From Candidatus Bathyarchaeota archaeon (GTDB taxonomy: Archaea > Thermoproteota > Bathyarchaeia > Bathyarchaeales > UBA233), in contig SMYP01000143.1 in assembly GCA_007050895.1 (NCBI GenBank), forward strand, positions 1-38,129: a stretch of 38,129 nucleotides of DNA, written 5' to 3'. Under the pieces are notes generated by a model. It was not told the DNA's origin and did not search any database. It saw only the letters and a program-made list of their open reading frames with translations. The translations under genes were made by a program, and so were the position numbers. Every line of letters begins with the position of its first letter. Position 1 is the stretch's first letter. This document shows, piece by piece, positions 23,543 to 32,158 of this stretch.

Positions 23543-24163
23543 ATGACTCCCGGAAGATCAGGCAGACAAAAGAAATTCAAACATAAACCCCGTAAAAGCA
23601 ACAAGCTGCCGCTTGCCATAGGTTTATTGATCATAATAAGCGTAGTTGCTGTAGCGGTTTACATGTTCGGCATGAACACGGCACCAGCTGGAAAAGTGAG
23701 GTTGCAAACCAGCATGGGAGACATAACTATACAACTGAGAGACGATAGACCCATAACAACAAACAACTTCAAGAACCTAATTAAACAAGGCGTTTACGAC
23801 AGCACCATATTCCATCGAGTAATCTCCGGTTTCATGATTCAAGGTGGTGATCCCACTGGAACAGGAGTAGGTGACCCATCAATCCCCAACATACAAGACG
23901 AGGTGGTCGGAGTTAACGAAAACAACTACGGCACAATAGCAATGGCAAAAACGGGAAGACCAGATGGAAGCAGCGTACCTAACTCTGCAAGCAGCCAATT
24001 CTATATCAATGTCGCCGACAACAACTGGCTTGACGCTGAATACACAGTCTTCGGGAATATAATCGCAGGTATGGACTTTGTAGAAGAAATAGCAAACACA
24101 CCAACGGAAGACGATAAGCCAGTGACCGACGTGGTTCTAATTAGGGCAGAAATCATCAGCTAG
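23543..24163 (+). CDS. Membrane-anchored cyclophilin-type peptidyl-prolyl isomerase
   Basis: This 206-residue protein has a basic cytoplasmic N-terminus (GRSGRQKKFKHKPRKSN), one membrane helix (about 22-44) and an extracytoplasmic cyclophilin domain. Active-site motifs: FHRVISGFMIQGGD (Arg, Phe, Gln as in cyclophilins), GTIAMAKTG, SSQFYINVADN, and NNWLDAEYTVFG. It would speed proline isomerisation during folding of secreted proteins. I start at ATG 23543 because TTTAAATAAA at 23513-23522 predicts transcription just before it; an in-frame TTG at 23504 is upstream of that. The gene sits between hypE and hypD and shares a 4-nt stop overlap (CTAG) with hypD. Confidence 0.9.
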   Translation: MTPGRSGRQKKFKHKPRKSNKLPLAIGLLIIISVVAVAVYMFGMNTAPAGKVRLQTSMGDITIQLRDDRPITTNNFKNLIKQGVYDSTIFHRVISGFMIQGGDPTGTGVGDPSIPNIQDEVVGVNENNYGTIAMAKTGRPDGSSVPNSASSQFYINVADNNWLDAEYTVFGNIIAGMDFVEEIANTPTEDDKPVTDVVLIRAEIIS

Positions 24164-25251
24164 ACTCTTTTAGCCGCAGCTATTCTTGCCCACACTCTGC
24201 AGGTGCCTTCGCTGCTTACCATGCAGGCGCCAACAGGCTTCGCAGGCGTGCAAGCGTTCATGAACATGGGGCACTCGTCCGGCTTTATTTTGCCGATAAT
24301 CACCAAGTGACACTCGCACCCTAGCAAAATATCCTTGCCCTGCGCAACGTGCACATCATACTTTTCTCGTGCGTCATAAGCCCCAAGCTCATAACGCAAC
24401 TTTAAAGCTGAGTCAGGTAGCCTTCCGATGCCGCGCCAGTTACCGCTAGTAACCGCAAATGCTTGTTCTATCGCTTCCAGAGCTTTCGGGTTTCCTTCCC
24501 ACCTCACTACACGAGAGTACTCGTTTTCCAGCCGAGCCGTTCTCTCGGCATATTGCTTCAGAAGCATGTAGATGCCCATTAAAACGTCTATGGGCTCGAA
24601 ACCAGCCACCACCGTAGGCATCCGATAAATCCTCGGAAAAAGCTCATAGGGTTTCATACCTATTATTGCGCTCACGTGCCCCGGCGCGATGAAACCACTT
24701 ATATTCAAATCGCCTACGCCTAGTAAAAGCTCCATGGCAGGGGGGATCAACCTGTGTGAAATCAAGAAGCTAAAATTCGTCGGTGGGCTTCCAAGCACTT
24801 CAACCGCTGTGGACGGCGCAGTAGTCTCAAAACCTACTGCAGAAAACACGAATTCCTTATCCTGTTCGCGCTTTGCCATTTCAACCGCGTCAGAAACGCC
24901 ATAAACAACACGGACATCCGCTCCTTCCGATTTGGCCTCGAGTAGAGACATATTGCTTCCCGGCACACGCAATACATCGCCAAAGCAAGTAACAACTACG
25001 CCTTTCTGAGCTATTTGCACTGCTTCGTCGATTTCAGCGGCGGGCACGATGCATACGGGGCATCCGGGACCTGCAATAACTTCAATGTTCTGCGGTAGTA
25101 AACTGCGTAAGCCGTAATGCGTAATGGTCCACTCGTGGGTACCGCAGACATGACAGAATTTAACATGCTCGTCCTTGGGTGCTACTTTTTGAATTTTCTT
25201 TACAATTTCTTTTGCTAGTTCAGGATCTCGGAATCTTAATTTCTCAGCCAT
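24160..25251 (-). CDS. hypD: Hydrogenase maturation protein HypD
   Basis: This 363-residue iron-sulfur protein is the scaffold, with HypC, on which the Fe(CN)2CO group is built. Seen: KFCHVCGTHEWTITHYG (Cys33, Cys36), GPGCPVCIVP (Cys64, Cys67), VTCFGDVLRVPGS, GFETTAP, and the C-terminal cluster region GCECHLVIIGKIKPDECPMF followed by ACMVSSEGTCRVW, holding the [4Fe-4S] cysteines. Full length. The ATG at 25251 is 6 nt after the hypC stop, so the two are co-transcribed. Confidence 0.96.
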   Translation of the reverse strand: MAEKLRFRDPELAKEIVKKIQKVAPKDEHVKFCHVCGTHEWTITHYGLRSLLPQNIEVIAGPGCPVCIVPAAEIDEAVQIAQKGVVVTCFGDVLRVPGSNMSLLEAKSEGADVRVVYGVSDAVEMAKREQDKEFVFSAVGFETTAPSTAVEVLGSPPTNFSFLISHRLIPPAMELLLGVGDLNISGFIAPGHVSAIIGMKPYELFPRIYRMPTVVAGFEPIDVLMGIYMLLKQYAERTARLENEYSRVVRWEGNPKALEAIEQAFAVTSGNWRGIGRLPDSALKLRYELGAYDAREKYDVHVAQGKDILLGCECHLVIIGKIKPDECPMFMNACTPAKPVGACMVSSEGTCRVWARIAAAKRV

Positions 25252-25257
25252 CTTCGA

Positions 25258-25491
25258 TCAGCTGCCAGGGTCTTTTTCAGCTGCGAGAATCTCTTTCCAT
25301 AAGGCCAAAGTTTCAAGTGCGTCTTCTTTATCTACGGTTTGGATAGCGTAGCCGGCGTGCACCAAAACGTAGTCGCCCACTTTGGCGTCTACAAGTGTTA
25401 CATTAACAACTCGCAGAACACCTTCTCCGAAGTCTACTTGGGCTTTGCCGTCGTCTAATCGCGTAATAAGCGCTGGAATAGCTAAACACAT
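25258..25491 (-). CDS. hypC: Hydrogenase maturation chaperone HypC
   Basis: This 77-residue chaperone carries the iron unit to the hydrogenase large subunit. The MCLAIPALI start places the essential cysteine at position 2 after Met removal, and VNVTLVDAKVGDYVLVHAGYA is the family core. Length is normal. It lies between hypF (49 nt upstream) and hypD (6 nt downstream) in a hypF-hypC-hypD run. Confidence 0.95.
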   Translation of the reverse strand: MCLAIPALITRLDDGKAQVDFGEGVLRVVNVTLVDAKVGDYVLVHAGYAIQTVDKEDALETLALWKEILAAEKDPGS

Positions 25492-25540
25492 GCTCTATCT
25501 ACATAAACACGGGAGTAATCGGTGATAAAAAGAGTATGGT

Positions 25541-27826
25541 TTAAACCTTGAAAAAGCCACCCACAACCGCTTGACCAAAGGAAACCCCGCCGTCACCAGC
25601 AGGAATAGCCTCATGAACCAAAAATTGCAGACCCGCAGCTTCAACAGTCCTCCGCATAATCTCTGTCAGAATTTGGTTGTAAGCAGCACCACCCGAAAAA
25701 CCCACAGCTTTAGCACCACTTTCCAAAGCTTGCTCTACAGCCAAGGAAGCTAAGCCACGGGCTAGGTAGGCGTGAACAGAATAAGCTAAGTCTGCCACCG
25801 ACGCCTTGCCCAGATTCTCAAATATAGCATAAAGCATCTGCGACGTATCCAACACGTTTCCATCAACTATAGGCTCCATGTTCATTGTGTCTTTGCCTTT
25901 CATCGCTACGGACTCCAACTTGATTGCAGGTTCTCCCTCGTAAGTGCGTTCGTAGCATATGTCTAGAACAGCAGCAACAGCGTCCAAGACTCGACCGCAA
26001 CTTGTTGTTTCAATTACGCCGACGCCCTTCTTAAGCTGCTGAATTATCAGTTCTGCCTCGGTTTCACCGTGAAGCAAACGCCCGCTATGCTCGAAAAGCC
26101 AAGTTTCTGCATTAATTTTTTTATTTAGCATTCCAGCTGCTATGCGTAGGGGGTATCTAGTAGCTGCGTCTCCTCCGAGCAGAGGTTGAGGTTCTAAATG
26201 CGCCAGCCGCTTAAATCCCGGGGAATCTCTAGTGCAGAATAGGATTTCGCCGCCCCACGCGCTACCATCCACACCATACCCGTAGCCATCACAAGTAACG
26301 CCCACCAACTCGTCAACCGCATGTTCCATCATCAACCCTGCAACGTGTGCATGATGGTGCTGTACTTGAATGAGTTGCCAACCGTTCTTTTCTGCCAACT
26401 CCTGCGCTACACGTGTGGTAGTAAATTTCGGATGTAAATCGCAAGCTACAGCGTTCACGGGGATGTTCGTTAATCGGATTAAGTGATTTGTGGCTTCCTG
26501 AAGGAACTCGCGCGTTTCAACGTTTTCCACATCGCCAATGTGTTGACTAATGAAAGCCTTGTTATCAACCAGAACGCAGGCGGTGTTGTTCAGTTCGCCC
26601 CCTAAACCTGCAACGCAACGTTCTGATTTGGCCTTCAGCATTAGGGGTAAGGGGGCATAACCTCTGCTTCTCCTGATAAAGGTGGGGTGAGTGTCGTGAA
26701 CTCGCAAAACTGAGTCATCGCAACGATAAGCGATCCTGCGGTTGTGAAACAGAAAATAGTCCGCAGTATCGCCCATCGTTTCTAATGCTTTTTCATTATC
26801 TTTGACAATTGGTTGGTTAGGCGGGTTCGCGCTTGTCATCACAAACGCGGCTTCGTCGACATGGTCGAATAGCATATAATGCAACCCAGTATAGGGCAAC
26901 ATAACGCCAACGTTGTGAAGATCTGGCGCCACCAACGGCGAAAGATTGTAAACATCACTTTTGTTCAGAAGCACTATCGGACGCGCGTAGGAAGAAAGCA
27001 AAGATGCCTCCTTCGAAGTAACTTCGGCGAAACTTTTTGCAGCTTCTATACTCCGGGCCATTATGGCGAAGGGCTTGGCTCTTCTGTGCTTCGCTCTTCG
27101 AAGAACCTCCAATGGCTCATCTCGGGTTGCCGACGCGGCAATATGAAAACCACCATAGCCTTTCACAGCAAGAACTGCGCCTTCACTGAGCAGCCGTCCA
27201 GCTTCTCGCACTGGATCATTGTTTTGAATTCGCTCACCGCTACTTGTCGTCAAATAAGCTTCTGGACCACATTTTGGGCACGCTACAGTTTGTGCATGAA
27301 AGCGCCTGTTCAGCGGGTCATTGTATTCCTTTTGGCAGAAGCTACACAGTGGAAAATCTCGCATTGTAGTGGTTTCGCGGTCGTACGGCAAGCGTTCAAT
27401 AATGGTGAACCGCGGTCCACAGTTGGTGCACGTTATGAAGAAGTAATTGTGTCGCGGGTCTTTCGAATCTCTGAGTTCTATCAGGCAGTCGTCACATACT
27501 GCGATGTCGGGGGGGATAACAGAACCTGAAAGCTCTGTGTCTTCGGAACTTTTGTGGATGGTGAAGTTTGCGTGTTGGTTTTTGCCTATGAGTGGTGTTT
27601 TGATGATGTCATGGATGTGGGTTAGAGGAGGTTTCTTCTTTTTCATGTCACTAAGGAAATTCTTGATGCTATCCTTGTTGCCTTCTAAAATGATTTCTAC
27701 TCCTGCGTCCCCGCGGTTGCGTACACAGCCTGTCAACCTATTTAGAGTTGCTATACGGTAAACGAAGGGACGGAAGCCGACGCCTTGAACGACTCCTGTA
27801 ACCTTGATTTTAACGCGCAAGTTCAA
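25541..27826 (-). CDS. hypF: Carbamoyltransferase HypF
   Basis: This 761-residue enzyme transfers a carbamoyl group from carbamoyl phosphate to the HypE C-terminal cysteine, using ATP. Domains in order: acylphosphatase (about 4-90, GVVQGVGFRPFVYR with Arg19, Asn37); two zinc knuckles (Cys111/114/133/136 and 161/164/183/186); YrdC-like domain (about 200-380, KGYGGFHIAASATRDEPLEV, then RRAKHRRAKPFAIMARS); Kae1-like domain (about 400-761, VQHHHAHVAGLMMEH, DGYGYGVDGSAWGGE, GFSGGAAYNQILTEI). All catalytic parts are present. The start is TTG 27826. It precedes hypC by 49 nt. Confidence 0.96.
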   Translation of the reverse strand: MNLRVKIKVTGVVQGVGFRPFVYRIATLNRLTGCVRNRGDAGVEIILEGNKDSIKNFLSDMKKKKPPLTHIHDIIKTPLIGKNQHANFTIHKSSEDTELSGSVIPPDIAVCDDCLIELRDSKDPRHNYFFITCTNCGPRFTIIERLPYDRETTTMRDFPLCSFCQKEYNDPLNRRFHAQTVACPKCGPEAYLTTSSGERIQNNDPVREAGRLLSEGAVLAVKGYGGFHIAASATRDEPLEVLRRAKHRRAKPFAIMARSIEAAKSFAEVTSKEASLLSSYARPIVLLNKSDVYNLSPLVAPDLHNVGVMLPYTGLHYMLFDHVDEAAFVMTSANPPNQPIVKDNEKALETMGDTADYFLFHNRRIAYRCDDSVLRVHDTHPTFIRRSRGYAPLPLMLKAKSERCVAGLGGELNNTACVLVDNKAFISQHIGDVENVETREFLQEATNHLIRLTNIPVNAVACDLHPKFTTTRVAQELAEKNGWQLIQVQHHHAHVAGLMMEHAVDELVGVTCDGYGYGVDGSAWGGEILFCTRDSPGFKRLAHLEPQPLLGGDAATRYPLRIAAGMLNKKINAETWLFEHSGRLLHGETEAELIIQQLKKGVGVIETTSCGRVLDAVAAVLDICYERTYEGEPAIKLESVAMKGKDTMNMEPIVDGNVLDTSQMLYAIFENLGKASVADLAYSVHAYLARGLASLAVEQALESGAKAVGFSGGAAYNQILTEIMRRTVEAAGLQFLVHEAIPAGDGGVSFGQAVVGGFFKV

Positions 27827-27879
27827 CCATCATCTCTAAAACAGAGACCTCGGAATTCTCTTATAAGTTTCGACCGAGT

Positions 27880-29526
27880 TTACAGATTTTCCTTTTTCTC
27901 TTCTTCCTGAAGTGCTCGTCTGAGGACTTTACCTGCGGCGCTTATTGGCAACTTTTTTCTGAACTCTACTTCGCGGACTGCCTTGTAGGGAGCTACTTTC
28001 TCTTTTACGAACGTCATGATTTCTGATTCAGTTGCTCGTGCGCCATCTTTCAACACTACAAAGGCTTTCGGAGCTTCTCCAAAGACTGGGGTTGGCTTGC
28101 CAACTACTGCGCAAAACTTCACGGCTGGATGCTCGTAAAGCACGTCTTCAATCTCGCGTGGGTACACGCTGTAATCCTTGTACTTGATTAGATCTTTCTT
28201 GCGGTCAGTTATATAGAAGTAGCCGTCTTGGTCCATTCGTGCTATGTCACCCGTCAAGAGCCAGTCGTCTCGGAGAACCTGCGAGGTTTCTTCGGGGTTC
28301 TGCCAGTAGCCGCGCATCACTTGGGGACCCTTGACTGCTAGTTCGCCTGTTTCTTCGGGTTCAAGCGTCTTCCTGCCTGTTTCCACATCAACGATGCAGG
28401 CATCGGTATCTGGTAAAGGTAAACCGATCGAGCCCACCTTTAAAGTGAGCATAGTATTGTCAACTGGGTTGCAGTGCGTAACTGGCGACGCCTCGGTTAA
28501 TCCGTAGCCTTCTGCGAGGAAACCGCTGGTGATTTGCATGAATTTCTTCTGAACTTGTGGAGGAAGCGGCGAAGCACCTGAAATGCAGACGCGGATGCTT
28601 TTCAGGTTGAACTTTTCGATCTCAGGGTTAGCCAGCAGTGCTGAGTACATTGTGGGAACTCCGCAGAAAACGGTAATTTTGTGCTTCTGAATTATTTCCA
28701 AGGCTGTTGTAGTGTCGAATCTGGGCATCAACACTATTTTGGCAGCTAAGCTGATAGGCGTGGTCATGCTTGTGGTCATGCCATAAATATGGAAAAGCGG
28801 TAAAGCAGTTAGAAATGTGTCTCTGGCAGTGCCTTTTATCCAAACCGCAAAAGCAATTGCGTTCGAAACCAAATTCAAATGGGTCAGCATAGCACCTTTA
28901 GAGGTGCCTGTTGTGCCTCCCGTGTACTGCAACGCGGCTAAATCTTGGAGAGGGTTGATTTCCACGTTGACAGGGATAGCCTGTTTCTTCATCAGCTTTT
29001 GGAAAGAGTAAACATTTGGAACCTTCGGGGCTTTGGTTATGCTGGGATTTTCGGAGGAGTACTCTTCCATATTGGTGATTACAGCGTTTTTCAGACTGGT
29101 TTCCCGCCAAACCCTTTTTACGATTGGGAAAAGAGTATCAAGCGTCACGATTGTTTTAGCTTTTGAATCGTTTAGCTGGAAGGCAACTTCGCGTTCCTTA
29201 TGCAGCGGGCTTATGGCAGTTAAAACTGCTCCAACCTTGAGAATCCCGAAATAAACGATAAGGAACTGGGGAATATTGGGTAGGAAAACAGCAACTCTAT
29301 CGCCCTTCTGAATACCCAAATCAACAAGCCATACAGCGAACTGGTCTGAAAGCAAATCCAACTCGGAATAAGTCATTTCCCGCTTAAAAAAAGCTACAGC
29401 AGTGTTTTCAGGATGTTTTTTTGCGTTTTTTCTGAGAAGTTCATGCAGCGGAATCTTGGGATAATCAAGGCTCTCAGGTACTGCAGGCGGCCAATACTTT
29501 AACCAGGGCTTATTCTTCGCAGACAT
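27880..29526 (-). CDS. AMP-forming acyl-CoA synthetase
   Basis: This 548-residue enzyme activates a carboxylic acid with ATP and CoA. Motifs: LQYTGGTTGTSKGAMLTH (the P-loop-like signature), EGYGLTEASP, DDWLLTGDIARMDQDGYF, ITDRKKDLIKYKDYSVYPRE and the C-terminal catalytic lysine in PISAAGKVLRRAL. The arrangement fits medium/long-chain fatty-acid or aromatic-acid CoA ligases; the substrate cannot be fixed. Start ATG 29526 gives MSAKNKPWLKYWP; a GTG four codons upstream has no ribosome site. TATA-like TATTATATG lies on the minus strand near 29592-29600. It ends 53 nt before hypF and may be read through into it. Confidence 0.93.
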   Translation of the reverse strand: MSAKNKPWLKYWPPAVPESLDYPKIPLHELLRKNAKKHPENTAVAFFKREMTYSELDLLSDQFAVWLVDLGIQKGDRVAVFLPNIPQFLIVYFGILKVGAVLTAISPLHKEREVAFQLNDSKAKTIVTLDTLFPIVKRVWRETSLKNAVITNMEEYSSENPSITKAPKVPNVYSFQKLMKKQAIPVNVEINPLQDLAALQYTGGTTGTSKGAMLTHLNLVSNAIAFAVWIKGTARDTFLTALPLFHIYGMTTSMTTPISLAAKIVLMPRFDTTTALEIIQKHKITVFCGVPTMYSALLANPEIEKFNLKSIRVCISGASPLPPQVQKKFMQITSGFLAEGYGLTEASPVTHCNPVDNTMLTLKVGSIGLPLPDTDACIVDVETGRKTLEPEETGELAVKGPQVMRGYWQNPEETSQVLRDDWLLTGDIARMDQDGYFYITDRKKDLIKYKDYSVYPREIEDVLYEHPAVKFCAVVGKPTPVFGEAPKAFVVLKDGARATESEIMTFVKEKVAPYKAVREVEFRKKLPISAAGKVLRRALQEEEKKENL

Positions 29527-29701
29527 ATAGATAAACACGACTTAGAGACTGCGAGAAGAATTAATAACATTTTTCAAACATCGCAATGTCATATAATACT
29601 TCGCGCGGAATGTTCGGAAATCATTTAGGTCAATGAAGCGTGATCATTTGGTAAAGAAAATATGTTGTCCGTGCAATCGCAAGCCACCAAAATACTATAG
29701 C

Positions 29702-30388
29702 TTAAACGGAAGACATGCTTATGAAAAAAAGTAGGGTTAGATGCAACGGATAAAAAACGTAGAAAAAGTATTTTCTTAGAGAGTAAACAAATGAGTTTTC
29801 AGGAATGAGAATTTCTATTGTTAGCCTGTTTTTTATGTGAAGAAAGATTAGTGGTACCGCAAGAAGCGACAGTATTTGGATTTGAGTGTGAATTTCGGAG
29901 GAGAGTAACAGGAATTGGAGGTTAAGGGCGAAAAGAACTAGAGTTCCGAGTTTAGGTGTATCCTTTAAGAGCTTCATACCTATCGCCGTTAGAACTACAT
30001 AGTAGCTTCCTTCCGTGGGCAAAATCATTGATGCCAACAGAGGAAAGAGTGTTATGGGACTTCTTTTGTCGTAAAAGTATAGAGTTATAGCACTCAGCAG
30101 TAACGAAAAAAGAATGTTCAGACGCTCAAAAGGTTCAATTCCGAAAGCCAGAAAATAGGGGAACTGAGAAAACACTGCAAATAGAAGAAGCGTCACCATG
30201 TACTTCAGCGGTTTTTTCGTGCTCTCTACGCCCAAAACTATGAGGTAAGCAAATATCGGAAAGGAAAGCCGGCCAATCATCTGGAGGAACAATAAGTCAG
30301 GGTAAAGAATGCGTCCAGCGTGATCTATAACCATGGTTACAATTGCCAGTACCTTAAGTAGTTCTCGTCCAAAATCAAACCGTCTCAT
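29702..30388 (-). CDS. TraX-family membrane protein
   Basis: This 228-residue protein has about seven hydrophobic helices. The N-terminal pattern LLKVLAIVTMVIDHAGRILY followed by MIGRLSFPIFAYLIVLGVES and TKKPLKYMVTLLLFAVFSQF is that of the TraX family, first named for F-plasmid pilin N-acetylation and widespread in chromosomes as predicted membrane acyltransferases. The motif IDHxG and GRL-FPIFAY are the most telling. The role here is unknown; there is no conjugation context. The start ATG at 30388 lies 36 nt below a long-stem inverted repeat. Confidence 0.82.
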   Translation of the reverse strand: MRRFDFGRELLKVLAIVTMVIDHAGRILYPDLLFLQMIGRLSFPIFAYLIVLGVESTKKPLKYMVTLLLFAVFSQFPYFLAFGIEPFERLNILFSLLLSAITLYFYDKRSPITLFPLLASMILPTEGSYYVVLTAIGMKLLKDTPKLGTLVLFALNLQFLLLSSEIHTQIQILSLLAVPLIFLHIKNRLTIEILIPENSFVYSLRKYFFYVFYPLHLTLLFFISMSSV

Positions 30389-30424
30389 CTATGAACCACT
30401 TTTGTATCTCTCACAATGTTGCTT

Positions 30425-30463
30425 AGAGCCGCTTATCATACTTTCGCAGAATACCTCGGCTCT
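30425..30463. repeat. Inverted repeat upstream of the TraX-family gene
   Basis: AGAGCCG (30425-30431) and CGGCTCT (30457-30463) are complementary across a 25-nt loop in the 204-nt gap between the TraX-family gene and the next plus-strand gene. It might be a regulatory site or chance. Nothing else is recognisable in the gap. Confidence 0.3.
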
Positions 30464-30592
30464 TTACAGAAGGTTCATACTAAATACATGAAGCGCAGAC
30501 CGATGCAACAGTTGATAATATGAAAACATTTTCTTTCAGCTCAATAGCTTAAATCTGTGATGTGAGTTATTCTTTAGCGACGTGAATTAGCG

Positions 30593-30919
30593 ATGTTTCG
30601 AGTAAGAGTCAACAAAATCGAGTCTGTTCGTGATTTGGATGGCAACCTTGGAAAGCGGATCGAATTGGTTGAAGAGCGCGGAGTTTCGCCATTTGTAGTT
30701 AGACCACAATCGGAAGAAGCAAAAATGGCTCAAGATGTTCTTCAAGCCTTGCAGCAGCAGATGCCTTTCCTGCAGCCGAGAACGCAAATTTCTATACCGA
30801 AGATTCTTTTGTTTTTAACGGAGCAGGAGTATGACAGTTTAGGCATAGACTTTGATGTTAATCAAGTTTTCGAAGTAGGTTTGGAAAACCAATCCATCAA
30901 GTTCAAGAAGCTCTCATGA
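30593..30919 (+). CDS. Small conserved-looking protein (possible arcadin-1-like)
   Basis: This 108-residue protein is beta-rich at both ends: FRVRVNKIESVRDLDGNLGK and RIELVEERG, then PRTQISIPKILLFLTEQEYDS and NQVFEVGLENQSIKFKKL. A helix (EEAKMAQDVLQALQQQMPF) lies in the middle. There is no signal peptide or membrane helix. The size and layout recall arcadin-1-like proteins of crenactin-containing archaea, but I offer that only as a possibility. No actin-like gene is in the window. It overlaps the convergent gene by 17 nt. Coding status is well supported by the open frame and ATG context. Confidence 0.65.
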   Translation: MFRVRVNKIESVRDLDGNLGKRIELVEERGVSPFVVRPQSEEAKMAQDVLQALQQQMPFLQPRTQISIPKILLFLTEQEYDSLGIDFDVNQVFEVGLENQSIKFKKLS

Positions 30920-31268
30920 TGGCGCTGCGTACTTGCTTCAACGCTGAATGGTTAGGATGAAAAGATAGCACAAACATCATTTTTCGTAAAGTTGCACAAA
31001 TTTCTTGCAGGCTACCAGCCTTGCCTTTATCACAGTAGAGGGGAATAGGTTCACCTCCATCACTGCACTCGTAATAGACATAAATTTGCGAGGAACTGTT
31101 CCTAAACTTGACAACTCCAAAATCCAAGTTCAAAAGTTTGGCGGTTTCTTCCGTAGCTGTCTGGACTGACTCTAAACGTTTCTTGCGTGGAACATCTGTT
31201 GATGCGTAAACTAGTAACTTACCATAATTATTTTTGAACAAATTATGCACCAGTATTTTTACAGTCAA
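30903..31268 (-). CDS. Unknown small protein
   Basis: The 121-residue product has a mixed alpha/beta appearance with no signal peptide or membrane segment. It carries a cysteine-containing middle (VYYECSDGGEPIPLYCDKGK) and a helical end (LQEICATLRKMMFVL). I do not recognise a family. It is convergent with the preceding small gene (17-nt overlap of 3' ends) and divergent from acylphosphatase across 114 nt. Confidence 0.6.
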   Translation of the reverse strand: MTVKILVHNLFKNNYGKLLVYASTDVPRKKRLESVQTATEETAKLLNLDFGVVKFRNSSSQIYVYYECSDGGEPIPLYCDKGKAGSLQEICATLRKMMFVLSFHPNHSALKQVRSAIMRAS

Positions 31269-31382
31269 AAAACACTTTTAAAATACATGGAAAAACGAAA
31301 TGGCTGCACTGCGGAGAGGTGTGTTAAAGTGAAAACCCTTAAACCTTTAAGAAAGTCAAGATTGTGAAGCAGGAGAAAAAGA

Positions 31383-31661
31383 GTGAAAATTCGTGCTCAT
31401 ATTCTTGTAACTGGCAGAGTTCAAGGCGTGTTTTACAGATCAGAAACTAAACGTAATGCAGATCATCATGATGTGAAAGGGTGGATTCGCAATTTATCGA
31501 ACGGCAAAGTAGAAGCAGTTTTCGAAGGCGAAAAAGAAGATGTGGAGATGCTAATAGGTTTCTGCGAGCATGGACCTTTAGGGGCAAAAGTAACAAAAGT
31601 TCAAGTAACGTGGGAAAATTATTCGGGAACTTTTGACAGGTTTAGAATAAAATACGGCTAG
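31383..31661 (+). CDS. acyP: Acylphosphatase
   Basis: This 92-residue cytosolic enzyme hydrolyses acyl phosphates such as carbamoyl phosphate and 1,3-bisphosphoglycerate. The signature GRVQGVFYRSET contains the phosphate-binding loop with catalytic Arg19, and GWIRNLSNGKVEAVFEG holds Asn37. Full length. The start is GTG 31383 with GGAG at 31373-31376 upstream. It resembles the N-terminal domain of the HypF encoded 4 kb away. Its stop overlaps the convergent coiled-coil gene by 4 nt (CTAG). Confidence 0.95.
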   Translation: MKIRAHILVTGRVQGVFYRSETKRNADHHDVKGWIRNLSNGKVEAVFEGEKEDVEMLIGFCEHGPLGAKVTKVQVTWENYSGTFDRFRIKYG

Positions 31662-32056
31662 GATTTCTTTGGCACCCTGAAGTGCGAGTCTTTTCCAGCG
31701 CTTATATATTCTCCACCAAGTCCGCGCACCGTCGAAGCTATTTTAGCAAAATTTTCAGAACCGAGAAACTGCTTAGGCTTAACCATAATGTAATCATTCT
31801 TTTCTTGGAAACTGAGCATTGCCTCTAAATCTTCTGGAAACGCCAGGCGGACATTATCCACTGCTTCCTTCTTTCCCTGAACTTCACGAGAAACATGTGC
31901 AGGCGCTTTATGCGGTGTTTCCGATATTTGTGAACCTACTGTTGACTTTATTGAAGCAGATACAGATCGCAAATCCTCCGAAATTTTGTTCAAAACCACA
32001 AGAAGCTCATCAACCCGTTCCACGAGTCGTTCCAGACCCTCCTTTTCACCGCTCAT
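31658..32056 (-). CDS. Coiled-coil protein with conserved-looking C-terminal domain, unknown
   Basis: This 132-residue protein starts with a coiled-coil helix (about 3-40, LERLVERVDELLVVLNKISE), then a disordered Ser/Pro/His-rich linker. It ends in a compact domain (about 85-130) reading YIMVKPKQFLGSENFAKIAS, VRGLGGEYISAGKDSHFRVP. That end, with GGEY-x-x-AGKDSHFR, looks like a conserved module, but I cannot name it. Start ATG 32056. It is divergent from rtcA across 102 nt and convergent with acylphosphatase. Confidence 0.65.
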   Translation of the reverse strand: MSGEKEGLERLVERVDELLVVLNKISEDLRSVSASIKSTVGSQISETPHKAPAHVSREVQGKKEAVDNVRLAFPEDLEAMLSFQEKNDYIMVKPKQFLGSENFAKIASTVRGLGGEYISAGKDSHFRVPKKS

Positions 32057-32158
32057 TTAATCTGCCCCATCAAATTCTAAAATACCTAAGGCGCTTATTA
32101 ATTATTTGCAACATCAATTTAAGCCCAAAATGACCGATAACGCTTTGGAGAAGATAAA

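Noticed and set aside
26879..27529. Plus-strand 216-codon open frame
   Set aside because: It lies wholly inside hypF, whose domains are continuous and intact; the frame has no protein-like domain or ribosome site.
29702..30388. TraX-like gene as a sign of a conjugative element
   Set aside because: TraX-family proteins are common on chromosomes; no other transfer gene, integrase or attachment site is near.
31383..31661. Acylphosphatase as a detached piece of hypF
   Set aside because: HypF in this window has its own complete N-terminal acylphosphatase domain, so this is an independent standard enzyme.
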